Notes under the pieces: generated by a model
Told to the model about the DNA's origin: nothing
The model's input: only the letters and a program-made list of their open reading frames with translations
Database searches by the model: none
Program-made: the position numbers and the translations under genes
DNA from: Camelimonas abortus
Lineage (GTDB): Bacteria; Pseudomonadota; Alphaproteobacteria; Rhizobiales; Beijerinckiaceae
Assembly: GCF_042647165.1 (NCBI RefSeq)
Contig: NZ_JBHRUV010000017.1
Direction: 5' to 3' (one strand)
DNA length: 64,000 nucleotides
In this document: piece by piece, positions 48,266-58,829 of the stretch
Position numbering within the stretch: position 1 is the first letter of the stretch
How the letters are laid out: each line of letters opens with the position of its first letter

Positions 48266-49291
48266 GTGGACGATTGTGATTTTCGGCGCGCCGACAATAT
48301 TTCTGCTCCGGGTATTCTGGACGGATTCAGCGCCGCGTGGGCGGGCGCGACAATTTACGTCGCCGGGCATCGCGGCCTGGTGGGCAGCGCCCTGTGCCGG
48401 CGGCTCGCCGCGCTGGGATGTCGTGTCGTCACGGCGGAGCGGGCCGTCCTCGACCTGCGGCGTCAGGCGGACGTGCATGAATGGATGAGCGCCTGCCGGC
48501 CGGACGCGGTCATCGTCGCCGCCGCCACTGTCGGCGGCATCGCCGATAACGTGCGCCGGCCGGCGGATTATCTCGCCGACAACCTTTCCATATCCCTGAA
48601 CCTGCTGGAAGCGGCGCGCGTCGCCGGCGTGCGTAAACTGGCGTTCCTTGGCTCCAGCTGCATCTATCCCCGCGCGGCCATGTGCCCGGTCAGGGAGGAC
48701 CCGCTGCTGTCCGGGCCTCTGGAGCCGACCAACGAGGCCTATGCAGTCGCCAAGATCGCCGGTCTCAAGCTGGCGCAGGCGATGCGCCGCCAGCACGGCT
48801 GTGACTTCATCAGCCTGATGCCGACCAATCTCTATGGTCCCTGCGACCGGTTCGACGGGGAGCGCGGTCACGTCATTCCCGCGCTCATCAGCCGGTTCGA
48901 GGCGGCGCGCGCCTCCGGAGCGGCGCAGTGCGTGGCGTGGGGCAGCGGCGCCGCCATCCGGGAGTTTCTCCATGTCGACGACTGCGCGGACGCCATTTTG
49001 CTGGCCCTGTGGCGTTACTCCGCCGACGCGCCCCTCAACATTGGTTCGGGTGAAGAAATTTCCATCGCCAGCCTGGCGCATGTGGTCGCGGACGCCGTGG
49101 GTTACCGCGGGCGCATCGTGTTCGACCGGACGCGGCCCGACGGCGCGCCGCGCAAGACGCTGGACAGCACGCGCATCAGGGCCTTGGGCTGGCGCCCGCG
49201 CATTCCCCTGCGCGAGGGTGTCAGGTCCGTGGCCGCCTGGCGACGCGCCGTCTCAGGGCCTGACGTCGCGGCCTTCGCTGGCGGCGCCTGA
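48266..49291 (+). CDS. GDP-L-fucose synthase-like NAD-dependent epimerase/reductase
   Basis: A 341-residue extended short-chain dehydrogenase most like GDP-L-fucose synthase (Fcl/WcaG), which epimerises and reduces GDP-4-keto-6-deoxymannose. It has the NADP loop IYVAGHRGLVGSALCRRL, the AAATVGGI stretch, LGSSCIYPRAAMCP with the catalytic serine/cysteine, and the YxxxK pair in NEAYAVAKIAG. LMPTNLYGPCDRFD is also typical. The only clear in-frame start is GTG at 48266, giving a longer N-terminus than usual by about 25 residues. The partner gene gmd is not in the window. It converges on rmlD. Confidence 0.82.
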   Translation: MDDCDFRRADNISAPGILDGFSAAWAGATIYVAGHRGLVGSALCRRLAALGCRVVTAERAVLDLRRQADVHEWMSACRPDAVIVAAATVGGIADNVRRPADYLADNLSISLNLLEAARVAGVRKLAFLGSSCIYPRAAMCPVREDPLLSGPLEPTNEAYAVAKIAGLKLAQAMRRQHGCDFISLMPTNLYGPCDRFDGERGHVIPALISRFEAARASGAAQCVAWGSGAAIREFLHVDDCADAILLALWRYSADAPLNIGSGEEISIASLAHVVADAVGYRGRIVFDRTRPDGAPRKTLDSTRIRALGWRPRIPLREGVRSVAAWRRAVSGPDVAAFAGGA

Positions 49292-49312
49292 ACCTCCGCC
49301 GGCAGGGCGCGC

Positions 49313-50209
49313 TTACCCCTGCAGGATGCGCCGGACCGTTTCGGGAACTGAAGCTTTCCATTCCGGCGGAACGACGCCGTGAACGCGCGCCAGGCGGCTG
49401 CAGTCCAGCAGCGAATTGGCCGGGCGTGCGGCCGGCGTCGGATATTCCGCGGTGGTGATGCGGCGCACCTGCGCGCATGGGCCGCCGAAGCGCCGGGAGG
49501 CGGCGAATACTTCTTCGGCGAAATCAGCCCACGTGGGAGGGACGTCGCCGGGACGCGCCGACAGGTGAAACACCCCGTACAGCTCCCGCCGTTGCGGCTC
49601 CCGCAGCAGGTTGCGGGCCACGGCGATGACGCCGTCGGCGATGTCGAGCGCGTTGGTCGGCGTTCCGGTCTGGTCGCTGACGACGGACACCGCATCGCGG
49701 GTTTGCGCGAGGCGAAGCATGGTCCTGGCGAAGTTCGCGCCAAACGGGCTGTAAACCCACGCCGTTCTCAGAATCACCGCGTTCGGGTTGCCGGCGAGAA
49801 CCGCCTGTTCGCCGGCCAGTTTTGAACGGCCATAGGCGGAGAGGGGATCCGCTGGATCATCTTCCGTCCACGCGCCGTTCTTTCGTCCATTAAACACATA
49901 GTCCGTGGACAGCTGAATGATCGGGGTGCCGCGCGAAGCGGCGGCGCGCGCCGCCGCGGCCGCGCCGTCACAGTTGATCCGGTGCGCCAGCTTCGGCTCC
50001 GATTCCGCGCGGTCCACCGCCGTATGGGCGGCGGCGTTCACCAGCACGTCGAAATCCTGCGCGGCGATCGCGCGCGCCGCCTGCTCCGGCTCGGCCAGAT
50101 CGAGTTCCGGCCGGCCAAGCGCGATGACGTCGACGTCGCCGGCGGCGGCCGCGCGCTCAAGGAGCGCCGTCACCACCTGGCCGCGGGTTCCGGTTACGAG
50201 CAGCCGCAT
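49313..50209 (-). CDS. rmlD: dTDP-4-dehydrorhamnose reductase
   Basis: RmlD makes dTDP-L-rhamnose from dTDP-4-keto-L-rhamnose with NAD(P)H. The 298-residue protein has the loop LLVTGTRGQVVTALLE, LVNAAAHTAVDRAESEP, QLSTDYVFNGRKNG and the YxxxK pair in SAYGRSKLAGEQ, then LRTAWVYSPFGANF. Family members usually read TGxxGQLG; here it is TGTRGQVV. ATG at 50209 lies 10 bp after rmlC. It is the last of the leftward rmlB-rmlC-rmlD run; rmlA is not in the window. Confidence 0.94.
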   Translation of the reverse strand: MRLLVTGTRGQVVTALLERAAAAGDVDVIALGRPELDLAEPEQAARAIAAQDFDVLVNAAAHTAVDRAESEPKLAHRINCDGAAAAARAAASRGTPIIQLSTDYVFNGRKNGAWTEDDPADPLSAYGRSKLAGEQAVLAGNPNAVILRTAWVYSPFGANFARTMLRLAQTRDAVSVVSDQTGTPTNALDIADGVIAVARNLLREPQRRELYGVFHLSARPGDVPPTWADFAEEVFAASRRFGGPCAQVRRITTAEYPTPAARPANSLLDCSRLARVHGVVPPEWKASVPETVRRILQG

Positions 50210-50219
50210 GGGCGCCTCC

Positions 50220-50777
50220 TCACCCGAACCAGGGTTGCAGGTCGCGGAAGCGCGGCTGGTTGCGGTCCTTGGCCGACAGCACCGCGTTCTCCGGCGCGAC
50301 CGGCCAGTCGATGGCGAGATCCGGATCGTTCCAGAGCACGCCATGGTCATGGGCCGCCGAATAGGGAGCGGTTACCTTGTAGATGACCTCCGTATCCGGC
50401 TCCAGGGTGCAGAAGCCATGGGCGAAGCCGACCGGAATCCAGAGCTGGCGCCAGTTCCCGGCGGACAGCTCCACCGCGACGTGGCGGCCATAGGTGGGCG
50501 AGGAACGCCGCAGGTCCACCGCCACGTCAAGGATCCGGCCGCGGGGCACGCGCACCAGCTTGCCCTGGGCGAAGGGCGCGCTCTGGAAATGCAGGCCGCG
50601 CACCGTGCCCGCCGGACGCGACAGGGAGTGGTTGTCCTGAACGAAGGTCAGATCAAGGCCGGCCTCCTTCAGCGCGGCGCTGTTCCACGTTTCGCTGAAG
50701 AAGCCGCGTTCGTCGGCGAAACGTCTGGGCGTGATGATCTTGACGTCCGGAATCTCGGTGGGAACGACGGAAACCAT
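50220..50777 (-). CDS. rmlC: dTDP-4-dehydrorhamnose 3,5-epimerase
   Basis: RmlC epimerises C3 and C5 of dTDP-4-keto-6-deoxyglucose. The 185-residue cupin has the family motifs FADERGFFSETWN, VQDNHSLSRPAGTVRGLHFQ with the catalytic histidine, RGRILDVAVDLRRSSPTYG, and IPVGFAHGFCTLEPDTEVIYKVTAPYS with the catalytic tyrosine region. Length is normal. It lies between rmlB (39-bp gap) and rmlD (10-bp gap) on the same strand, so the three enzymes form an operon for dTDP-rhamnose, a precursor of surface polysaccharide. Confidence 0.96.
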   Translation of the reverse strand: MVSVVPTEIPDVKIITPRRFADERGFFSETWNSAALKEAGLDLTFVQDNHSLSRPAGTVRGLHFQSAPFAQGKLVRVPRGRILDVAVDLRRSSPTYGRHVAVELSAGNWRQLWIPVGFAHGFCTLEPDTEVIYKVTAPYSAAHDHGVLWNDPDLAIDWPVAPENAVLSAKDRNQPRFRDLQPWFG

Positions 50778-50816
50778 GAGACAGCTCTTGCTGGAGAAAT
50801 CTGTGCGGATGGGGGA

Positions 50817-51878
50817 TCAGACAGCCAGGCCCAGCCGCTCGCCGCGATAGACGCCGGAGCGCACCCGCTCCCACCATTCGCGGTTCGCGAGATACCACTC
50901 GACAGTGCGCCGCAGACCGCTTTCGAACGTCTCCTTCGGTTTCCAGCCGAGCTCGCGTTCAATCTTGCTGGCGTCGATGGCGTAACGGTGGTCATGGCCC
51001 GGCCGGTCAGCCACCCAGGTGATCAGCCGCTCATGGCCGCCATGCGCGGTTTCCGGCGACAGCTCGTCCAGCAGCGCGCAGATGGCGCGCACCACGTCGA
51101 TGTTCCTGCGCTCGTTCCAGCCGCCGATGTTGTAGCTTTCGCCATTGCGGCCCCGGGTCGCCACCTGAACCAGCGCGTCGGCGTGATCATCCACGTACAG
51201 CCAGTCGCGCACGTTCTCGCCCTTGCCGTAAACCGGCAGCGGCTTTCCTTCGAGCGCGTTGATGATCATCAGCGGGATCAGCTTCTCCGGGAAATGATAG
51301 GGGCCGTAGTTGTTCGAGCAGTTGGTGATCACCACCGGCAGGCCATAGGTGTGGTGCCAGGCGCGCACGAAGTGGTCCGAAGCTGCCTTCGACGCCGAAT
51401 AGGGCGAGTTGGGCTGATAGGGCGAATCTTCCCGGAAGTAGCCCTCGTCGCCGAGCGAGCCGAACACCTCGTCCGTCGAGATGTGATGGAAGCGGAACGT
51501 CGCCCTGCCCGCGCCGTCCAGGCTGCGCCAGTAGTCCAGCGCCGCCTGCAGCAGCGTGAACGTGCCGGTCACATTGGTGGAGAGGAACTCCGCCGGCCCA
51601 TCGATGGAGCGGTCGACGTGGCTTTCCGCCGCGAGATGCATGATGACGTCAGGCCGGAACTCCCGGATCGCCGCCTGCATGGCCGCCTGTTCGCGGATGT
51701 CGGCGTGCAGGAAACGGTAGCGGGGACTGTCCGCAACCGGCCGGAGCGAATCGAGGTTCCCGGCATAGGTGAGCGCGTCGACGACGAGCACGTGGTGCGG
51801 GGTTTCGCGGATCAGCTTGCGGACCACCGCGGAGCCGATAAAGCCTGCGCCGCCCGTGACCAAAAAGCGCCTGGACAT
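50817..51878 (-). CDS. rmlB: dTDP-glucose 4,6-dehydratase
   Basis: RmlB converts dTDP-glucose to dTDP-4-keto-6-deoxyglucose. The 353-residue protein has FLVTGGAGFIGSAVVRKLI, HLAAESHVDRSIDGP, HISTDEVFGSL with the catalytic Thr-Asp-Glu, the YxxxK pair in NSPYSASKAASDHFVRAW, and TNCSNNYGPYHFPEKLIPL. All catalytic residues are visible. It is the first gene of the rmlBCD run, 94 bp after the ccmB stop, so read-through from ccmAB is possible. Confidence 0.97.
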   Translation of the reverse strand: MSRRFLVTGGAGFIGSAVVRKLIRETPHHVLVVDALTYAGNLDSLRPVADSPRYRFLHADIREQAAMQAAIREFRPDVIMHLAAESHVDRSIDGPAEFLSTNVTGTFTLLQAALDYWRSLDGAGRATFRFHHISTDEVFGSLGDEGYFREDSPYQPNSPYSASKAASDHFVRAWHHTYGLPVVITNCSNNYGPYHFPEKLIPLMIINALEGKPLPVYGKGENVRDWLYVDDHADALVQVATRGRNGESYNIGGWNERRNIDVVRAICALLDELSPETAHGGHERLITWVADRPGHDHRYAIDASKIERELGWKPKETFESGLRRTVEWYLANREWWERVRSGVYRGERLGLAV

Positions 51879-51972
51879 GAAATTTCCTGTTGCTGTCGTG
51901 AGCTGCTCCGGCTGGGCCGCAAGCAGGCGTTGTCCGTTTCATCTGACAGGTGGCGCAAGCCGCCGCGCCAGG

Positions 51973-52641
51973 TCAACCTCCCGAGCGCAGCGCCGCCGCC
52001 GCGGCGACGCATCCTGTCACGCCCGAGAACAGCACGAGCGCGGACAGGAACAGCACTGGTTGCAAAAAGGGCGACGTCACGTCCGTCGCCGCCTGCGTCG
52101 CGGAAACGCCGAAAATCAGCACGGGCGCCATTAATGGCAACGAAATAATGGCCAGAAGCAGGCCGCCGCGACGCATGCCGGCGGTGAGCGCCGCGCCTGC
52201 GGCGCCAATGAACACCAGCGCCGGCGTGCCGACCAGCAAGGTCACGGAAACGGCCAGCATTTCCGCCGGGGTCAGCGCCAGCAGCAGGCCGTAGAGCGGC
52301 GCCGCGATCGCCAGCGGCAAACCGGTGACGACCCAGTGCGCCGCCGCCTTGGCCAGCACGACCAGCTCCAGCGGCGTGGCGGCGAGCCGCAGGAGATCGA
52401 GCGAACCATCCTCGACGTCCTGCTGGAACAGCCGGTCCAGGCCGAGCAGCGTGGAGAGCACCGCCGCGAGCCAGAGCATGGCGGGGCCGATGCGCGCAAG
52501 CAGCCGGGGATCCGGACCGATCGCCAGCGGCGTCATGGCGACGATCAGCAGAAAGAACACCAGTCCCAGCGCGGCGCCGCCGCCATGACGCAAGGCCAGC
52601 CGCAGGTCGCGGGTGAATATGGCGCCCAGCGCCGCCGTCAT
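51973..52641 (-). CDS. ccmB: Haem exporter permease CcmB
   Basis: CcmB is the membrane subunit of the CcmABCD complex of cytochrome c maturation system I. The 222-residue protein has six membrane segments. It has the family's SLDLLRLAATPLELVVLAKA after the first pair, LPLAIAAPLYGLLLALTPAE, and the final LLLAIISLPLMAPVLIFGVSA. The ATG overlaps the ccmA stop (ATGA). In relatives ccmC, ccmD and ccmG follow; here the next gene is rmlB, so the operon is split. Confidence 0.94.
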   Translation of the reverse strand: MTAALGAIFTRDLRLALRHGGGAALGLVFFLLIVAMTPLAIGPDPRLLARIGPAMLWLAAVLSTLLGLDRLFQQDVEDGSLDLLRLAATPLELVVLAKAAAHWVVTGLPLAIAAPLYGLLLALTPAEMLAVSVTLLVGTPALVFIGAAGAALTAGMRRGGLLLAIISLPLMAPVLIFGVSATQAATDVTSPFLQPVLFLSALVLFSGVTGCVAAAAALRSGG

Positions 52642-53330
52642 CGTCCTGTTCCCGCAGGTGACAGCCCCATGAGGCGCTCATCGTCGGCGTCGTCATCCTC
52701 CCAGAACGCTTCAGGCGCGTCCGGGTCGGAGGCTGGCTCGAGACGGAGCGTGAGAGCGTCCTTGAGACCGAGATCCTGATGGGTGGCGGCGATGATCATG
52801 CCGCCGGCGTTGAGATGGTCCTGCATCAGGCGGGTCAGCGCCTGCAGCGACCGGAAATCGAGCGCGCCCGCAGGTTCGTCCATCAGCCACAGCGGACGGT
52901 CGCAACATAACAGCCGGGCGAGGGACACGCGCCGTCTCTGCCCGGCGGACAGGTGCTCCACGGGCATGTCCAGGGCGTGGACGAGGCCGACGCGCTCCAG
53001 CGCTTCCGGCGCGCCAATGGCCGAGTCGCCCAGCAGCCTGCGCGCGTAGTCCAGGTTTTCCCGCACGCTCAGCGAAGGCTTCAGGCCATCGCGGTGGCCC
53101 ATCAGGCCGATCATTTCCCGCAGCTCCCGGCCGCCGGGAGCGCCGACCAGCCGGATGGCTCCCGACGCCGGCGTCAGCAGGCCGGCGATCAGGGCGATCA
53201 GGGTTGATTTTCCGGCGCCGTTGTCGCCGGTCACGACCAGCGCCTCGCCGGCGCTGACGCGAAATGAAACGTCGCGAAAAATGAGGCGACCGCCGCGGCG
53301 GCACGAAAGGTTGTCAGCCGTAAGGATCAT
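52638..53330 (-). CDS. ccmA: Haem exporter ATPase CcmA
   Basis: CcmA is the ATPase that releases holo-CcmE from the CcmABCD complex. The 230-residue protein has Walker A VVTGDNGAGKSTLIALIAG near residue 33, the signature LSAGQRRRVSLARLL, Walker B LWLMDEPAGALD and the H-loop IIAATHQDLGL. It carries an acidic C-terminal tail of about 30 residues (DPDAPEAFWEDDDADDERL) beyond the usual end. ATG at 53330 is the natural start; the longer frame upstream is antisense to the acnA leader. It diverges from acnA, as in many Hyphomicrobiales. Confidence 0.95.
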   Translation of the reverse strand: MILTADNLSCRRGGRLIFRDVSFRVSAGEALVVTGDNGAGKSTLIALIAGLLTPASGAIRLVGAPGGRELREMIGLMGHRDGLKPSLSVRENLDYARRLLGDSAIGAPEALERVGLVHALDMPVEHLSAGQRRRVSLARLLCCDRPLWLMDEPAGALDFRSLQALTRLMQDHLNAGGMIIAATHQDLGLKDALTLRLEPASDPDAPEAFWEDDDADDERLMGLSPAGTGR

Positions 53331-53649
53331 GCGTGGCTGTGTGCCACGGAGCAGGCCTGCCCGCAATTGCGGGCGTTTTGCTGCATGCGCGCCTGACGGC
53401 CGCGCAGATTGGAATGACTCCCGCCTATGGCGAAAGACATCGAAAGGCACTATAGACAGACCCGGCTGCGCCGCGCGCGTGACGCGCGGGCCCGGGCACT
53501 CCCGGAGCGGCGCGCACCGGGTCCGGCGACCGGGGCTCTTCCGGTCGCCAGAGACCTGCTGATTTCCGGAAGGTGGCTGGTCATACGCCTTCGCCATCGC
53601 ACGCAGGCGTACGGTCTGGCCGGCCCCGCAGTCACGCTCAGGATGCGTC
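53331..53649. promoter_or_regulatory. Divergent ccmA/acnA control region with leader hairpin
   Basis: A 319-bp gap without a gene. The main visible structure is the hairpin GGCGACCGG-N7-CCGGTCGCC (53525-53549), a perfect 9-bp stem about 100 bp before the acnA start. A -10-like TATAGA at about 53452 may serve acnA. I saw no iron-regulator box that I could name. Confidence 0.45.
53525..53549 (+). other. Hairpin in the acnA leader
   Basis: Perfect 9-bp stem with a 7-base loop (GGCTCTT) and no T-tract, 100 bp before the acnA ATG. It might be an mRNA control element or an operator. Confidence 0.45.
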
Positions 53650-56334
<2,685 letters not shown>

Positions 56335-56340
56335 TCAGGT

Positions 56341-56370
56341 CGGGCCCGCCGCACGAACGCGGCGGGCCCG
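56341..56370 (+). terminator. First hairpin after acnA
   Basis: CGGGCCCGCCGC pairs with GCGGCGGGCCCG, a perfect 12-bp stem with loop ACGAAC, 6 bp after the acnA stop. It has no T-tract of its own and probably works with the next hairpin. Confidence 0.7.
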
Positions 56371-56390
56371 CAGGGCTGCGGCAGAATCAG

Positions 56391-56423
56391 AAACGGCCGG
56401 GAAAAACCCGGCCGTTTTCATTT
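56391..56423 (+). terminator. Rho-independent terminator after acnA
   Basis: AAACGGCCGGG-AAAAA-CCCGGCCGTTTT, an 11-bp stem followed by CATTTTG. It separates acnA from the convergent ABC transporter, whose stop codon overlaps the tail. Confidence 0.9.
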
Positions 56424-57278
56424 TGATTTCCCGGCGACGGCGATGTCGGGCGACGGCCCGGCGCACGACGCGGCGGAGGCGGCGGGGCTGGCCTCCGTCT
56501 CTGGCGACGCGCCCCCTGCGGGGGCCGCCGCATCGTCGGGCAGCTTGCCATGATGGAAAATGACCGCCTCTTCGATCGCGCCATCGAACACGACTGAACC
56601 GTGGCGCATGACGATGCCGCGGTTGCAGTATTCAAGCAGGGTCTTTGGATCGTGCGAGGCCAGCACCAGGATGCCGGCGTTCTCGATCAGCTCGCGGATC
56701 CGCTGCCTGGCCTTCTTCGCAAAGGCGGAGTCGCCGACGCTGACCAGTTCGTCCATCAGCAGGATGTCGGGACGGATGGCTGTCGAAATGGCGAAGGCGA
56801 GGCGCAGGTTCATGCCCGACGAGTAGGTGCGCATCGGCAAGTCGAGAAAGTCGCCAATTTCGGCGAACTCGCCGATGTCGGCGATGCTTTCTTTCGCCTC
56901 CCGGATCGACATGCCGATCAGCGCACCGCGCAGGATGATGTTTTCGGCGCCGCTCATCTCCGGGTCCATGCCCATGGTGATGTCGAGCAGCGACGAAACG
57001 GCGCCCTCGATCCTGGCCTCGCCGGAGCTGGGTTCATAGGCGCCGGAAAGCACGCGCAGCAGCGTCGATTTGCCCGCGCCGTTGTGGCCAAGCACGCCGA
57101 GCCGGTCGCCTTCCCGCAGCGACAGGTTGACGTCCTTGAGGGCGCGCACGGAGACGACGTCGCCGTCCGCGGCCACGGTGCCGCCGACGCGTGCGAGAAT
57201 GTTGCGGCGGATGGACCGTCCCCGGGCGTTGTAGATCGGAAATTCGACCGAGGCGTTGATCAGGTCAATTGATGCCAT
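56418..57278 (-). CDS. Polysaccharide ABC exporter ATPase, Wzt/KpsT type
   Basis: A 286-residue ATPase of the O-antigen/capsule/teichoic acid export group. It has the characteristic N-terminus VEFPIYNARGRSIRRN, Walker A GVLGHNGAGKSTLLRVLSG near residue 62, the signature region TYSSGMNLRLAFAISTA, Walker B ILLMDELVSVGDSAF and H-loop VLASHD. The last 45 residues are Ala/Pro/Ser-rich and disordered, not a carbohydrate-binding domain, so it is of the short, KpsT-like kind. It lies 9 bp after the permease gene. The exported glycan is unknown; no glycosyltransferases are in the window. Confidence 0.9.
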   Translation of the reverse strand: MASIDLINASVEFPIYNARGRSIRRNILARVGGTVAADGDVVSVRALKDVNLSLREGDRLGVLGHNGAGKSTLLRVLSGAYEPSSGEARIEGAVSSLLDITMGMDPEMSGAENIILRGALIGMSIREAKESIADIGEFAEIGDFLDLPMRTYSSGMNLRLAFAISTAIRPDILLMDELVSVGDSAFAKKARQRIRELIENAGILVLASHDPKTLLEYCNRGIVMRHGSVVFDGAIEEAVIFHHGKLPDDAAAPAGGASPETEASPAASAASCAGPSPDIAVAGKSK

Positions 57279-57287
57279 CGACGGTCC

Positions 57288-58097
57288 TCACAGCCAGTAA
57301 ACGATGCGGGCGCGCAGACGGGCGAACAGCGGCGCCGTGATGGCGTACAGGATGATGATCATCAGCACGGCGACGCCCCACGTCCACAGGCTGGGTATGC
57401 GGCCCTGCAGCGGCTCGCTCACCACCCGCAGGAAGATGGCGAAGGGGTTGAAGCCGACGACAAACGGCGCCGCCGCGCCAAGCTGGTCCACCCGCCACAT
57501 CACGGGCGTCAGGAAGAAGGCGATCTGCAATATATTCTGGATGATGACCGGCATGTCGCGAAAGCGTGTCGAAACCATGCCGATCAGCATGACCACCGGA
57601 TAGGCGGCCAGCAGCACCAGGATCAGTCCGGGAATCGCCAGCAGCGTCGCCCAGCCTGGCGTGAAGCCCATGAGAATATAGACGACCGGTATAATAATGA
57701 TATTATGCGCGAGCATGATCATGTTTCGCGCAATAAGCCGCATGGCGAAAAGTGTCTTTGACATCGCCTCCTGGCGCAGATAGACGCCCGAGTTAATGAA
57801 TACGGTCGTTGCGTCAGTAACGATGCCCTGGAGCAGGGTCCAGATCACATAGTTTGTGGCAAGATATGGAAGATATGTCCCGATTTCTTGCTTGAACAGC
57901 GTTGAATACACCACGCCGATGCCGCCGACGAACGCCGCCATGCTCAGCGTGATCCAGAAAGGGCCTACGCGCGACCGCTTGTAGCGTTGCCGGATGTCGG
58001 TGATGGCCAGAAGGCTCCAGACATGCCAGGCCGCAAGGCCTTGCCGCGCATCGAGCAGGGCCCGACGCCAGTCTCTGGGGGTGGGCTTGAGGGACAT
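57288..58097 (-). CDS. Polysaccharide ABC exporter permease, Wzm/KpsM type
   Basis: A 269-residue ABC-2 permease with six membrane segments. Typical family features are the N-terminal amphipathic WSLLAITDIRQRYKRSRVGPFW, then TLSMAAFVGGIGVVYSTLF, and the C-terminal FFLTPVMWRVDQL and FNPFAIFLRVVSEPLQG. With the ATPase it would export a lipid-linked O-antigen or capsule chain. ATG at 58097 follows AGGAG; upstream extension is antisense to the acpXL leader. Its middle (57680-57760) is AT-rich compared with its neighbours, a possible sign of transfer. Confidence 0.9.
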   Translation of the reverse strand: MSLKPTPRDWRRALLDARQGLAAWHVWSLLAITDIRQRYKRSRVGPFWITLSMAAFVGGIGVVYSTLFKQEIGTYLPYLATNYVIWTLLQGIVTDATTVFINSGVYLRQEAMSKTLFAMRLIARNMIMLAHNIIIIPVVYILMGFTPGWATLLAIPGLILVLLAAYPVVMLIGMVSTRFRDMPVIIQNILQIAFFLTPVMWRVDQLGAAAPFVVGFNPFAIFLRVVSEPLQGRIPSLWTWGVAVLMIIILYAITAPLFARLRARIVYWL

Positions 58098-58474
58098 GAT
58101 GCTCCTGATGCTCGCCGCGCCCCCACCGGGCCGGGGCCCGGACGGATGGGACTGCGAGTCACGCGGGTTACTCCGTTCCGCGTCCAAGACGGGTTGATCG
58201 TGGACGCTATATACCATCGTCGCGCCAGACGATATGCCCGTTCGGGGACGCACGCGACCCGTCCGGACATGCCGGTGAGGCGGGGCCCGCCCGGCCGCTG
58301 AAGGCTGGCGGCGCCGGGCGCGCCGCGCGCGCGGCGCCGCCACGGGGCATTGGACAAGAACCCGTTGGGCGTTATAGGTACGCCCAAACTGGCCACAGGA
58401 GTCTGGCTGGAACGGTCCCGGCAGGTCATGGCTGTCTGCGCCGTCAGGCCTGTGCCGTAAATCAGGAGTGCCTC
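58098..58474. promoter_or_regulatory. Divergent control region of the exporter and acpXL cluster
   Basis: A 377-bp gap with no gene. Most of it is GC-rich without visible signals. Near its right end lies a promoter-like element with an inverted repeat (58350-58387, listed separately) pointing toward acpXL. TATATACC at about 58208-58215 could be part of a leftward promoter for the exporter. Confidence 0.5.
58350..58387 (+). promoter_or_regulatory. Candidate promoter and operator of the acpXL cluster
   Basis: TTGGAC (58350-58355) and TATAGG (58373-58378) are 17 bp apart, a plausible -35/-10 pair. The -10 lies within the spacer of an inverted repeat TTGGGCG-N9-CGCCCAA (58365-58387), the usual geometry of a repressor operator. 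Transcription would start about 85-90 bp before the acpXL ATG. Confidence 0.5.
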
Positions 58475-58756
58475 ATGTCGTCCACGTTCGAGACGGTTGC
58501 AGATATCATCGCCGACACCTGTGACATCCCGCGGGATCAGATCACGCCGGAATCGCACGCCATCGACGATCTCGGCGTCGATTCCCTCGCTTTTCTCGAT
58601 ATTGCGTTCGCGATCGACAAGGCCTTCGGCATCAAGCTGCCGCTCGAGCAGTGGACGCAGGAAGTCAACGAAGGAAAAGTGCCCGCCGAGGAGTATTTTG
58701 TCCTGAAGAACCTGTGTGACCGGATCGACCAGCTTGTTGCGGCGAAGCAGGGCTGA
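58475..58756 (+). CDS. acpXL: Specialised acyl carrier protein AcpXL
   Basis: AcpXL carries the very-long-chain 27-hydroxyoctacosanoate that rhizobia attach to lipid A. The 93-residue protein has the 4'-phosphopantetheine site DDLGVDSLAFLD (Ser37) and the AcpXL-specific C-terminal part LPLEQWTQEVNEGKVPAEEYFVLKNL, longer than housekeeping AcpP. ATG at 58475 follows AGGAG. The next genes (dehydratase, two ketosynthases, reductase/dehydrogenases) match the known acpXL-fabZXL-fabF2XL-fabF1XL-adh2XL order, so the call rests on both sequence and context. Confidence 0.95.
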   Translation: MSSTFETVADIIADTCDIPRDQITPESHAIDDLGVDSLAFLDIAFAIDKAFGIKLPLEQWTQEVNEGKVPAEEYFVLKNLCDRIDQLVAAKQG

Positions 58757-58829
58757 CCACCGGAACTGTCAACGGCGCGAGAGCGGGTCATGTCGGTGAT
58801 CCGCTCGCCAGTCTGCTGAAGGCGCTTCA

